64,000 nt of DNA, from positions 1 to 64,000 of the forward strand of contig JADYZV010000181.1 of NCBI GenBank assembly GCA_020852965.1, in the 5' to 3' direction. The position numbers and the translations under genes were made by a program. Source of the DNA: Pirellulaceae bacterium. GTDB lineage: Bacteria; Planctomycetota; Planctomycetia; Pirellulales; Pirellulaceae. Shown piece after piece: positions 28,301 through 36,708 of the stretch (the stretch's first letter is position 1; every line of letters starts with the position of its first letter). Below the pieces are notes generated by a model. It was not told the DNA's origin. It worked only from the letters and a program-made list of their open reading frames with translations, and searched no databases.

Positions 28301-30455
28301 TGGGGATGACATTTACGCGGTCATCAAAGGTTGGGGCCTGAACAACGATGGACGCACCAAATTGAGCTACACAGCACCCAGCGTCGAAGGGCAAGCGGGG
28401 GCCATCGCGATGGCCCACCGCATGGCTGGTATCGAGGCTGATAGCATTACGCTCATCGAGGCCCACGGCACAGGCACTTCACTAGGTGATCCGATCGAGA
28501 TTGAATCGCTATCGCGAGTCTTTCGTCAAACAACTGACAAGCGGCAGTACTGCGCCATCGGCTCACTCAAAACGAACGTCGGCCACTTGGACGTTGCCGC
28601 CGGAGTTGCGGGGCTGATTAAAGCAAGCCTTGCACTGCGCAATCGTGTGCTGCCGCCGAGCCTCAATTATGAACAGCCCAATCCAAATATCGACTTTGAG
28701 TCGAGTCCGTTTTTTGTCAACACGCAACTGCGCGATTGGGAAGCACCTTTTCCTCGATGCGCCGGATTGAGTTCGTTTGGTGTTGGCGGAACCAATGCGC
28801 ACGTAGTGATCGAGGAAGCTCCCCCTCTGGCCGTGTCACCAGCCGCGACGACTCCTCAGACCGCTCCGCAGTTGATATTGCTCTCAGCTCGCTCCGCCGC
28901 CGCGCTCGAAGCGCAGCGACTGGCGCTTGTGCAGCACTTGCAGGACCATCCCCAGCTCGATATGGCAGACGTGGCATTCACTCTGCAAACCGGCCGCAAG
29001 ACATTCAACTACAGTTTGGCCGCAGTCGTCAATGACTTAACACAAGCCATAGAGGTCTTGCGTGAAAAGCCGCCACAACAGGTATTCGAGCAGCGACAGG
29101 TACGACGCGGGAAATCAGTCGTGTTCATGTTTCCAGGACAGGGCTCGCAGCATCTCGACATGGCGCGCGATCTGTACGATAGCGATTCGATCTTTCGTGA
29201 AGCATTCGATCGATGCAGTGAGTTGTTATTGGCTCACCTGGGCTGCGACTTGCGCGAGATGGTGTTTCTAGCAGCGACGGACTCGACCGAATCAGCCACT
29301 GAACGACTCAATCAAACTTCGGTGGCGCAAGCAGCGTTATTTACTGTCAGCTACGCCTTAGCTAAGCGTTTGCGGGCCGACGGCGTGGTGCCCAGCCGCA
29401 TGATCGGCCATAGTGTGGGCGAGTTTGTGGCGGCTTGCCTGGCTGGCGTTTTTTCACTCGAGGAGGCGCTGCGTTTAATAGCTTTCCGTGCGATGCGTAT
29501 GCAGCAAATGCCAACCGGCAGCATGCTGGCCGTGCGCATGACCGAAGCCGAAACGCTGGAAGAACTGCCGAACGAATTGTCTCTGGCGGCCATCAATGGC
29601 CCGCAATTGTGCGTGGTCTCAGGGCCGACCTCCGCCGTGGAGCAGTGGCAGCAGAAATTGGAGGCTGCAGAAGTCATCTCTCGAAGACTGCATACCTCGC
29701 ACGCCTTCCACTCGGCGATGATGGATCCCGTAGTCGAGCCGTTTGCCGAACAACTGCGTGGGGTAGCATTGCAAACTCCCCAGATTCCGATCGTTTCCAC
29801 GGTCACTGGCCAGCCGCTGACCGATGCCCAGGCGGTCGACCCCAACTACTGGGCGCGGCATTTGCGTGAGACAGTCCGTTTTACTGACGCGTTAGCGGCC
29901 ATTACTACCGATTCGGACGCCGTTCTGTTAGAAGTTGGTCCAGGGCAGACGCTGAGTACTCTGGCGCGACAACACCCAGGTCGCAACGGTGAACAATCAG
30001 TACTTGCCACATTACCGCACGCCAAGCAATCGAGCTCGGCCCGCGAGCATCTCTTGTTGGCACTCGGTCGCTTGTGGCAGGCAGGAGTCGATGTAGACTG
30101 GAAGAGTCGGTTTGGGGATCAACACCACCGCCGTCGGCTGCACCTGCCCGTGTACCCCTTTGAGCGTTTGCGGTATTGGCTGGAACCAGAGCGGAAGAGT
30201 GAAGTCGGCGGCGATGAAATCGATAACGAGTTTGCAGTATCCGGGCCGGTCCCAGCATCGTTCGACGCTCCGGCCGAATCCTTGCCAGAGCGTACGCCTC
30301 CAGCGGTGGGCGAAAGCGCGGGGTGCGTGGCCGAGGGGAAAATCGGCGGAGAACCACCAAGCTACCTTGAAGCGGAGTGGGATGAGTTGACTCGGCGAGT
30401 GATTCAGCAACAACTGCAGCTAATGCAGCAACAATTGCAAGCTTGGCGTTCCTAG
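25302..30455 (+). CDS. FkbH-ACP-KS-AT polyketide synthase
   Basis: A 1717-residue modular enzyme. Residues 1-560 form an FkbH unit: HAD motif ALDCDQTLWDG with Asp209 and Asp211, and a C-terminal half with LTERTNQFNFTTRRRTAAEL; FkbH proteins dephosphorylate 1,3-bisphosphoglycerate and load glyceryl onto a carrier. Residues about 630-710 are a carrier domain with Ser672 in LGASSL. The KS starts near 742, has Cys919 in TACSTS, and retains EAHGTGT and NVGHLD. The AT (about 1270-1590) has Ser1371 in GHSVGE and HAFH at 1467-1470, pointing to malonyl-CoA. No KR, DH, ER or MT is present. A Gln-rich amphipathic tail (QQQLQLMQQQLQAW) looks like a docking helix. Start 25302 begins just before IAATFTAEPI, typical of FkbH. 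It is followed 26 bases later by its partner gene. Confidence 0.92.
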   Translation: MTLDTSSTGSSVVIAATFTAEPIAPPLLSWWRWLESSASLHFAPYDQVFQQLLDPHSLLSANRAGTNILLVRIEDWCQTERFAEAPRRGEEFLKAVEHFTTVSGVSALSSGQLLVCFCPSSTALDSSTRASLASIESELIAGLTKLPHVMPIASYEASQLYPVSEVEDSVAKRAGQIPYTQAYYTALASLLARRLFALRRRPAKVIALDCDQTLWDGVCGEVGWRGVAVSQERRALQRSLLQLRDMGYLLCLCSKNSAEDAWQVFEQHPDMLLRREHFTAVRLNWSTKSQSLRELAEQLNLGLDSFVFIDDNPLECAEVRAHLPQVLTLQLPESSGSGDAAGVGGIANFLQHVWALDRSNVTDEDRQRAERYTQDVHRSEAREQVVSLEQFLSELNLQVNFLPLSEERIERGAQLTERTNQFNFTTRRRTAAELRQWCVGSQAGAFMVDASDRFGHYGLVGLVLYELEDATLRVDSLMLSCRALGRRIELHVLSELCRVAQQHDCLHIELPLIETDKNQPAQDFAERTLGAFRDSSQLRATTEGTRLYCMTAEQLATAVQESRQLSVDEYPPTIGSEHANNRGSKNESTDLVNMTQECWPWELCQRIATDWSSVDKVLRKIDDEARARPELDEAYSPPQTEIERQVVELCQSVLNVVPVGIHDGLKSLGASSLHIVQIYSRLEQTFHAGLSITDLFALSTVAAIIELIEKTKSAPAASGRDSQTKSQANKQPHSQSVGSPDNGIAIIGMAGRFPGAANVRELWSNITAGVCSIVDIPDVDLNLPQDSPLRNNANLVRKSASVEDADKFDAKFFGIFPKEATLLDPQHRLLLENCWHAIEDAGYNVDTIDVPVGVFAGCYMDTYMLASLALSPKWLESLANAFHGGDLLTELGNDKDYLATRVSFLLNLRGPAITVQTACSTSLVAIAQACQSLVSGQCDMALAGGATLKLPQNRGYLYTEGGMVSPDGVCRAFDARARGTVFGEGCGVVLLKRVDDALADGDDIYAVIKGWGLNNDGRTKLSYTAPSVEGQAGAIAMAHRMAGIEADSITLIEAHGTGTSLGDPIEIESLSRVFRQTTDKRQYCAIGSLKTNVGHLDVAAGVAGLIKASLALRNRVLPPSLNYEQPNPNIDFESSPFFVNTQLRDWEAPFPRCAGLSSFGVGGTNAHVVIEEAPPLAVSPAATTPQTAPQLILLSARSAAALEAQRLALVQHLQDHPQLDMADVAFTLQTGRKTFNYSLAAVVNDLTQAIEVLREKPPQQVFEQRQVRRGKSVVFMFPGQGSQHLDMARDLYDSDSIFREAFDRCSELLLAHLGCDLREMVFLAATDSTESATERLNQTSVAQAALFTVSYALAKRLRADGVVPSRMIGHSVGEFVAACLAGVFSLEEALRLIAFRAMRMQQMPTGSMLAVRMTEAETLEELPNELSLAAINGPQLCVVSGPTSAVEQWQQKLEAAEVISRRLHTSHAFHSAMMDPVVEPFAEQLRGVALQTPQIPIVSTVTGQPLTDAQAVDPNYWARHLRETVRFTDALAAITTDSDAVLLEVGPGQTLSTLARQHPGRNGEQSVLATLPHAKQSSSAREHLLLALGRLWQAGVDVDWKSRFGDQHHRRRLHLPVYPFERLRYWLEPERKSEVGGDEIDNEFAVSGPVPASFDAPAESLPERTPPAVGESAGCVAEGKIGGEPPSYLEAEWDELTRRVIQQQLQLMQQQLQAWRS

Positions 30456-30481
30456 AGTTTAGCCACACGAGTTACAGTGAC

Positions 30482-33400
30482 ATGACGCACGAATTGAACC
30501 CAGCCGCCGAAGAGGCGCTTGCCAAAATTCTCCACGATGCTTCAGGTTTCGATCTGCGTGAGCTCGATCGTCGTGCGTCGTTTGCGGAGCTTGGGTTTGA
30601 TTCGCTATTCTTGATCCAGTTCACGCAGAAGATCAAAAATAAGTTAAGAGTGAAAGTAACTTTTCGGCAATTGATCGAAGAGCTCCCCACGCTCGATGCG
30701 TTGATTCAATTTGTTGGGAGCCACACGGCCGCTTCTGCACTTGGTGCGAGCACTGCTGCGACGACGACGGTTGTCGTTGCCGCCAGCGCAGATCAGGCCA
30801 CGCCGGCGGCTGAGCCGACGCCAACGCCTGTAGCCCTTATGCCGACAGTCGCCGCTAGCGCACGCGTCCCGCCTAGTGAGCCGGTGCCAACCAACTCAGA
30901 CGTTGTGCCCCAACCCCTCATGTCGCAGCAACACTCGCTGCAGCCAGGCGCGCAGCCGCAAACTGCTGCTCCGCTGTTTGCCTCTGCGACCTCGGAACCG
31001 CCACGAGTGAAGAACGCTCGTGACCTGTCGGCTTTGGAACAGATCATCACGCAGCAGAACCAGTTGATGTCCATGCAGCTTCAATTGCTCAGTGGCAGAG
31101 GCATGGCGGCGGGCGCTACCCCAGCGATGACACCCTTGACACCGACGACGTCTGCACCGACAACGTCAACATCGACGACGTCAACACCGACGACTGGCGT
31201 TGAATCGCAAGCAACATCGGCATCGGCAGCAAGTGGAGCCCATTCGGCTATGGCCCCAGTTGCTCCAATTGCTGCGAGCCCAACACTCAAACCAAGATTC
31301 GAGCGGTTTGGGCCGTACAAACCGGTTCTCAAGTCCCCCACGGGTGGACTGACTGATCAGCAGCAGCAAAGCCTCGGTCGCTTTATCGAGCGGTTTATCA
31401 CCAGGACTCAACGGTCGCGCGCGCACGCTCAAAAGCATCGTCCTCATTTCGCCGATCCACGCGGCGTGGCAGGCTATCGCCGCGTATGGAAATCGATCGT
31501 TTACCAAATCAGCGTCGAGCGATCGGGCGGTTCCAAGCTGTGGGACATTGATGGCAACGAGTACATCGACATCGCGATGGGCTTCGGCCTGAATCTGTTC
31601 GGCCACTCTCCCGACTTTGTAACAACCGCGCTGCACGAGCAATTGGAGCGTGGTGTCGAAGTTGGTCCGCAGTCACCATTGGCAGGAGAAGTGGCCGAGT
31701 TATTATGTGATTTCTCGCGCAAGGATCGCGTGACGTTTTGCAACACCGGCTCGGAAGCGGTGATGGCGGCCATGCGTTTGGCGCGCACGGTAACGGGCAA
31801 ATCGAAGATAGTGTATTTCAACAAGGACTATCACGGCAATTTTGAAGAGGTATTGTTGCGATCGAACCATATGGGCAATCAGCGGCGGACGCAGCCCGCT
31901 GCTCCTGGCGTACCGCAATCCTTCGCCGACAATTCGATCGTGCTCGACTATGGTTCTCCCGAAGCTTTGCAGGCGATTCGCGACAATGCCGATGAGATCG
32001 CAGCGGTGTTGGTCGAGCCGGTGCAGAGCGCCGATCCGTTCAACAAGCCACGCGAATTCTTGCACGAAATTCGTCAAATCACGCACGAGCATGACATTGC
32101 TTTGATTATGGACGAGGTTATCACCGGCTTTCGCGCCGCACAGGGAGGCGCGCAGGAGTGGTTCGGTGTTTGGGGAGATATGTCGACCTATGGCAAAGTG
32201 CTCGGGGGAGGCTTACCCATCGGAGCGCTCGCCGGTTCGGCACAATTCATGGACGCGCTCGACGGGGGCGATTGGAAATACGAAGATGATTCCGAGCCGA
32301 CGGCCGACATGACGTTCTTTGCCGGAACTTTTGTGCGTCATCCCTTGGCGATCACTGCCGCGCATCAAGTGCTGATGAAGGTCAAGGAAGAAGGCCCCGA
32401 GCTGCAGGAAAATCTCTCGCGCAAGACGAGCTACCTAGTCGATGAGCTCAATCGATTTTTTACCGAAGAGTCATTCCCATTCCGGGTAGCTCAGTTCACC
32501 TCGCTCTTTCGCTTTATGTTTCCACCCGATCTCGAGTATGCCGATCTACTCTATTTCCACCTGCTCGAACGAGGCATTTTCACGCGTGGCTGGGGGGACA
32601 ACTGCTTTCTATCGACGGCTCATTCCGACGCGGACGTCCAGCGGATTATCGAAGCGGTCAGGTCGAGCTGCTTGGAGATCCGTAGCGGAGGCTTCATGCC
32701 CCAAGCCGACGCGGTGCCTGCCAGCTCGCATTCGCCGAGCTCAAACACCCCTGCCCACAACACTCTGAAGGCGGAATCGGCAGCTCAGCCAACGATGCAA
32801 CCGTCGCAACAGTCGCAACCGTCGTCGGGCCATGCGATTCAGCCTGTTTGTGATAGCAGTCAAGTCAGCGCAGCGCAGACAAACCTGCCCACTACGCATC
32901 CGCGCTCGGACGCATCGCATCCACACGGACTAGAGCACGTTTCGGCGCGAAGTGCAAACTTGGATCATGCCGACCGCATATCGACCGTGGAGGAGATTCA
33001 AGAAGGAGGGGATTTGCCTCCGCTGTTTTGCATGCCCGCCGCCGATGGTCTGTCGCTGGTCTACCACGATTTGGCCGAAGAGCTGGGGGAAGAGCAACCC
33101 ATCTACGGGCTGACCTCGCCGGGCGTGTATGGCGAAGAGATTCCACTGACGATCGAAGAGATGGCGCGACGTTTTATCGAGGACATTCGGGAACAGTTTC
33201 CGCACGGTCCCTATTTGTTATTGGGTTACTGTTCGGGAGGGACCATCGCCTTTGAAGCGGCCCAGCAATTGGTAAGCGCCGGCGAGCGGGTGGCATTGGT
33301 TGCTGGTATAGAAACCTACGACTGGGGCACGGCTCAGTCGTCGCGTCCCACGCCACTGATCAAAGCCTACTACCATCTGCAACGGCTCGAATTCCACATA

Positions 33401-33895
33401 CGCAATTTTATGTTGCTCAAGATGAGCGATCAGTGGGCTTTTTTGAAATCCAAGCTCAATCGCGTGCGGGCGCGCACGAAGAACTGGCGCGGCATGTTGG
33501 CGAGTTTGTTTTCGAAACAGAAGGCGATCTCCGCTGCGGGGGCCGTCAACATGCACGAACTATGGCGGCTGCACGACGCTCAAGCCGACCGCTATCGCCC
33601 GAAACCCTATCCCGGCAAGCTACTGCTGATTCGCCCGAAGAAGGACTATCGCAGCTACATAGGCAAAGAGGATCTGGTAGCCACCGCTGGAGTGCAAATA
33701 GTTCGCGTTCCCGCCTTTCCCGCCGGCTTGATGACCCCTCCCTACGTGTCGCAGGTTGCCAAGCTGATAAGAGAAGCGATTCGCGAAGGGCTTGCCAGCC
33801 CCACTAGCGGGCAGCGGGCCGAGCCAGCGCGACGCATGGAAACCAGCCCCGATCGTCATCTAAGTAGCCAGCAAATTCCCGCCGCATTGGTGTGA
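30482..33895 (+). CDS. ACP-aminotransferase-thioesterase polyketide synthase module
   Basis: An 1137-residue protein. Residues 5-85 are an ACP with Ser41 in LGFDSL. A long Pro/Ala/Thr-rich linker follows, ending in a Gln-rich helix (LEQIITQQNQLMSMQLQLL). Residues about 310-735 are a class III, PLP-dependent aminotransferase like glutamate-1-semialdehyde mutase and the AMT of mycosubtilin: TGSEAVMAA, DEVITGF and Lys572 in YGKVLGGGLP. A second low-complexity linker leads to a C-terminal alpha/beta-hydrolase thioesterase (about 840-1105). Its nucleophile elbow reads GYCSGG, with Cys917 where Ser is usual, and no His is seen in the expected place near 1080. The preferred ATG at 30482 lies 26 bases after the upstream stop. 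Confidence 0.9.
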   Translation: MTHELNPAAEEALAKILHDASGFDLRELDRRASFAELGFDSLFLIQFTQKIKNKLRVKVTFRQLIEELPTLDALIQFVGSHTAASALGASTAATTTVVVAASADQATPAAEPTPTPVALMPTVAASARVPPSEPVPTNSDVVPQPLMSQQHSLQPGAQPQTAAPLFASATSEPPRVKNARDLSALEQIITQQNQLMSMQLQLLSGRGMAAGATPAMTPLTPTTSAPTTSTSTTSTPTTGVESQATSASAASGAHSAMAPVAPIAASPTLKPRFERFGPYKPVLKSPTGGLTDQQQQSLGRFIERFITRTQRSRAHAQKHRPHFADPRGVAGYRRVWKSIVYQISVERSGGSKLWDIDGNEYIDIAMGFGLNLFGHSPDFVTTALHEQLERGVEVGPQSPLAGEVAELLCDFSRKDRVTFCNTGSEAVMAAMRLARTVTGKSKIVYFNKDYHGNFEEVLLRSNHMGNQRRTQPAAPGVPQSFADNSIVLDYGSPEALQAIRDNADEIAAVLVEPVQSADPFNKPREFLHEIRQITHEHDIALIMDEVITGFRAAQGGAQEWFGVWGDMSTYGKVLGGGLPIGALAGSAQFMDALDGGDWKYEDDSEPTADMTFFAGTFVRHPLAITAAHQVLMKVKEEGPELQENLSRKTSYLVDELNRFFTEESFPFRVAQFTSLFRFMFPPDLEYADLLYFHLLERGIFTRGWGDNCFLSTAHSDADVQRIIEAVRSSCLEIRSGGFMPQADAVPASSHSPSSNTPAHNTLKAESAAQPTMQPSQQSQPSSGHAIQPVCDSSQVSAAQTNLPTTHPRSDASHPHGLEHVSARSANLDHADRISTVEEIQEGGDLPPLFCMPAADGLSLVYHDLAEELGEEQPIYGLTSPGVYGEEIPLTIEEMARRFIEDIREQFPHGPYLLLGYCSGGTIAFEAAQQLVSAGERVALVAGIETYDWGTAQSSRPTPLIKAYYHLQRLEFHIRNFMLLKMSDQWAFLKSKLNRVRARTKNWRGMLASLFSKQKAISAAGAVNMHELWRLHDAQADRYRPKPYPGKLLLIRPKKDYRSYIGKEDLVATAGVQIVRVPAFPAGLMTPPYVSQVAKLIREAIREGLASPTSGQRAEPARRMETSPDRHLSSQQIPAALV

Positions 33896-34347
33896 GCGTT
33901 CGGGGAAAATGGAAGCGGTTGGTTGACAAGGGGCACAAGCATCATGGATGTGCAATGAAGTAGCGCCGTTCGGTTAGTCCCAGATTATTCATGAGTGATT
34001 AAAACGAGGTGTGTCGTACCCTCCCGTGTGCGCTCGGTGTACCACACATCCCGATTTTGCATCGGCCCCTTGCCAGCTTGTCTGGCGTGAGCCAAGTTTT
34101 AGGAATAGAAATAGAACACGACGAAAACAACCCAGCCTTCTCACTTCTCCACTCGCCCACATCACAGGTGGCGAGCGATTGGAAAAGTGGGAGCGTTGGT
34201 GAGGACCTCGATTTACATTCAAAACTCGTTCACCGAGCGAGGCAAGCTCGCTGGGGTCTTCATGTTACGCTCGTCGAAGAGCAGAACTGTTTACCCACGT
34301 TAGCGCTCGGTGCGCAAACAGCCGGTGCGTCCAACCTCTTCGTCCTC
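33896..34347. other. Intergenic region downstream of the PKS pair
   Basis: About 450 bases without a credible gene. GCCAGCTTGTCTGGC at 34072-34086 is the reverse complement of the 15-mer at 25096-25110 on the other side of the PKS pair. A second GGCAAGCTCGCT motif lies near 34240. Open frames here are Ser/His/Pro-rich and lack start signals. Confidence 0.5.
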
Positions 34348-35805
34348 TTAGACTTGAGCCGCTGTGGGGATTTCAAAGCCGGGTCGATTGGTATCTTTGA
34401 GTAACACATTGGCCGCCTGCGCGTGCTCGCCGGTGTGCTGCTCGGTTTGTGGATCAAAGGTCAGCCAGGGCCCCAGCGTGTAGTGATTACCATCTTGAGG
34501 AATCCCCACACCATCCGCCATGACCTCATGCAGGCGACCAAAATGTTCTGCCGCATCGGCGTTATCGCCAAACTTGCCAGCTTGCTCGTTGAATGGCACT
34601 TGTTCACCCAAGCGATAGGAATTGTTCATCAAGTGCCCCAGTACACAACCGTAATGCGCATCGTGCACATTGCCATTAGCCATGTTTGGATCACCAGCGC
34701 GGCAGGCGGCGACGAAGGCAGCCCAATTCCCTCCCGGAGTCACCGGTCCATCTTCGACCTCGACCTTTTCACCATCGGAGCTCCCCTTGGAATAGTACTT
34801 GCCACCCACAATCCGACCACCATCCTCAAAGTAGTATTCGTTTTCAACCTGCCTTTGGTAGTTGTCATAGTTGACGTTCCTAACATTGAAAAAGACCTGT
34901 TGACCATTGGGATATTCGGCTAGCGCGAACATCGTGTTGGGCGTTTCCCCCTGATCGTTCCACTGGAAGCGTCCACCGATGGCCATGGCGCGAACGGGAT
35001 GTGTTTGATCGGGGTCGATGGCCCACCGCGCGATGTCGAGCTGGTGCGTCCCCTGGTTGTTCAGATCGCCGTTGCCGGTCTTCCAGAACCAGTGCCAATC
35101 GTAGTGGACATAGTTCGCATGAAACTCCTTGATGTCTGCTGGACCGCGCCACAGATTCCAGTCCAGGTAGGCTGGCGGTTCGGAAATCGGTTCAATGCCA
35201 ATCGAACCACGGGGTTTACAACAGTAGCCATATGAGATCTTCAACCGTCCGAATTTGCCCGCATGTATGGCAGCGTGTAGACCGGCAATCTGCGCACTGC
35301 TTCGGCTTTGAGTCCCGTGCTGAATGACGACGCCGTATTTTTTCTGCGCTTCGACACAAATCCGTCCTTCTCTCACATCGTGACTCATCGGCTTTTCCAC
35401 GTAAACGTGTTTGCCAGCTTGTGCGGCCCAAATCGTGATCAACGAATGCCAATGATTGGGGGTGGCTATCGAGATGGCATCGAGCGATTTATCCTCCAGA
35501 GCTGTCCGCACATCGGCAGTACCACGCGGTTTCGATTTGCCATTCGAGATCCCCTCGACCAACTTTTGCGTACTCTCCAGCACCGTTTGATCGGGGTCGA
35601 TAACCCATGCGATTTCGACATTGGGCTGTCCGAGCCAGCCATCGATGTGGTTCTTGCCACGACCATTGAGTCCCGCTACTGCGATTCGCAAGCGATCGTT
35701 GGCCCCTTTCACTTGACCCGACGCGCGCGTACCAGCCAGTATGAGCGATCCACCGGCGGCGACGGAGGTTGCCAGGAAATTACGACGCGAAGTGTTGGTC
35801 AGCAT
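34348..35805 (-). CDS. Gfo/Idh/MocA-family oxidoreductase, Tat-exported
   Basis: A 485-residue relative of the enzyme at 5.2-6.6 kb. The leader MLTNTSRRNFLATSVAAGG is a classic twin-arginine signal. The Rossmann part is LRIAVAGLNGRGKNHIDGW, and the substrate part has TPNHWHSLITIWAAQAGKHVYVEKPMSHD with the E-K-P signature. The C-terminal half holds the beta-sheet dimer or substrate domain. It is probably a periplasmic NAD(P)-dependent or NAD-recycling enzyme acting on a sugar derivative; the substrate is unknown. The start at 35805 is the leader start. Confidence 0.9.
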   Translation of the reverse strand: MLTNTSRRNFLATSVAAGGSLILAGTRASGQVKGANDRLRIAVAGLNGRGKNHIDGWLGQPNVEIAWVIDPDQTVLESTQKLVEGISNGKSKPRGTADVRTALEDKSLDAISIATPNHWHSLITIWAAQAGKHVYVEKPMSHDVREGRICVEAQKKYGVVIQHGTQSRSSAQIAGLHAAIHAGKFGRLKISYGYCCKPRGSIGIEPISEPPAYLDWNLWRGPADIKEFHANYVHYDWHWFWKTGNGDLNNQGTHQLDIARWAIDPDQTHPVRAMAIGGRFQWNDQGETPNTMFALAEYPNGQQVFFNVRNVNYDNYQRQVENEYYFEDGGRIVGGKYYSKGSSDGEKVEVEDGPVTPGGNWAAFVAACRAGDPNMANGNVHDAHYGCVLGHLMNNSYRLGEQVPFNEQAGKFGDNADAAEHFGRLHEVMADGVGIPQDGNHYTLGPWLTFDPQTEQHTGEHAQAANVLLKDTNRPGFEIPTAAQV

Positions 35806-36330
35806 GGGTAGGCTCCAGTTTGCAATTTGATAACAGGCGAGTTCGAGTAAGCATACCAAAATCCGTAGTGGCAGAGGTATCCCCTGGCCGACCACACCCC
35901 CTCAGTGGTGGCAATGTTGGCGGGTGTTAGGCGGCGGGACAAAAGACGATTAGTATTCCCCCCATACGACTGAACTTCAGGCCTGCGACAGAAACAAAAC
36001 ATAGAGCGCAGCCCAGGCTGTTCTCGTGTCTCTGTACTTGTGCCTCGGTATCTATACATGGCGCGACCATTGGGGAGGGCCAAAGCGGTGATAAATCCCC
36101 GCACTCCAAAAAAGAGGCCAAAGCGGTGATAAATCCCCGCACTCCACATGATGTCGATATGACATGACTATGTGCGCATCACACATCTTCGAGCGGGTAA
36201 AACGTAGCAAAAAGACTGGTTTTAGGGTTTGGCACGCGGAGTGCGAATACCAGCTAGTACTCGCCTCATCACGCACTGCTCGGAGCGTTCTAACCGATGG
36301 CGAGGCTCAAACTTTTAGGGGGAAAAAACT
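35806..36330. other. Intergenic region with a 31-base direct repeat
   Basis: About 525 bases. Two identical 31-base units lie at 36078-36108 and 36116-36146. Minus-strand frames across them read ECGDLSPLW, a string often seen in spurious annotated proteins made from this repeat. The promoter of the His-rich gene should lie in 36150-36320. Confidence 0.55.
36078..36146. repeat. Two identical 31-base direct repeats
   Basis: Units begin GGCCAAAGCGGTGATAAATC and end CCCGCACTCCA; they are separated by 7 bases (AAAAAGA). The same consensus is known as a frequent intergenic repeat in planctomycetes and related phyla. Confidence 0.8.
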
Positions 36331-36708
36331 ATGATTCGCAATTTACTGTTATCGGCCGCGGCAGCTCTAGGTGCTTTGAGTATGGGAGCCACTGAGGCGA
36401 GTGCTCAGTGGGGGCATCATGGCGGGCATCACGGAGTTCACCACAGTGGGCATCATGGAGTTCAACTTGGAGTTCACCATGGTGGACATCACAGCTCCCA
36501 CTACGGTGGATACCATACCCTACCAAGCTATTCGAGTCTCTACTCGGGTGGGCTAGGATATAATTCTGGTTTCCAAGTGCGTCGTCCAGTGTACCATGAC
36601 ACGACACATTTGGATTACCACGGTCCGAGCTTGCAACGACACGGCCGCCACTTCCATTTTGTGCCTGGTCACTACGACGTACATCGCACGGGACACTTCG
36701 ACTACTGA
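36331..36708 (+). CDS. Secreted His/Gly-rich protein
   Basis: A 125-residue protein. Signal peptide [20 protein letters not shown] is cleaved probably after ASA. The mature chain begins with a repeated [16 protein letters not shown] motif, then Tyr/Ser/Gly-rich and finally a basic region ending [13 protein letters not shown]. About a quarter of the mature residues are His, suggesting metal binding (Zn, Ni, Cu) or a structural surface role. GGGGGAA before the ATG at 36331 is a good ribosome binding site. The stop overlaps the end of the convergent YgiQ gene by 7 bases. Confidence 0.82.
   Translation: MIRNLLLSAAAALGALSMGATEASAQWGHHGGHHGVHHSGHHGVQLGVHHGGHHSSHYGGYHTLPSYSSLYSGGLGYNSGFQVRRPVYHDTTHLDYHGPSLQRHGRHFHFVPGHYDVHRTGHFDY

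Noticed and set aside
34009-34404. A 131-residue plus-strand frame downstream of the PKS pair
   Set aside because: It lacks a ribosome binding site, has low-information composition, and overlaps the end of the well-supported Gfo/Idh/MocA gene on the other strand.
34348-35805. Direct link of the Gfo/Idh/MocA gene to the PKS pathway
   Set aside because: It is on the opposite strand, carries a Tat signal for export, and belongs to a group scattered throughout planctomycete genomes; proximity alone is not enough.
36052-36276. Minus-strand frames with ECGDLSPLW
   Set aside because: They are produced by the 31-base direct repeat and have no start signals; noncoding repeat is the better explanation.
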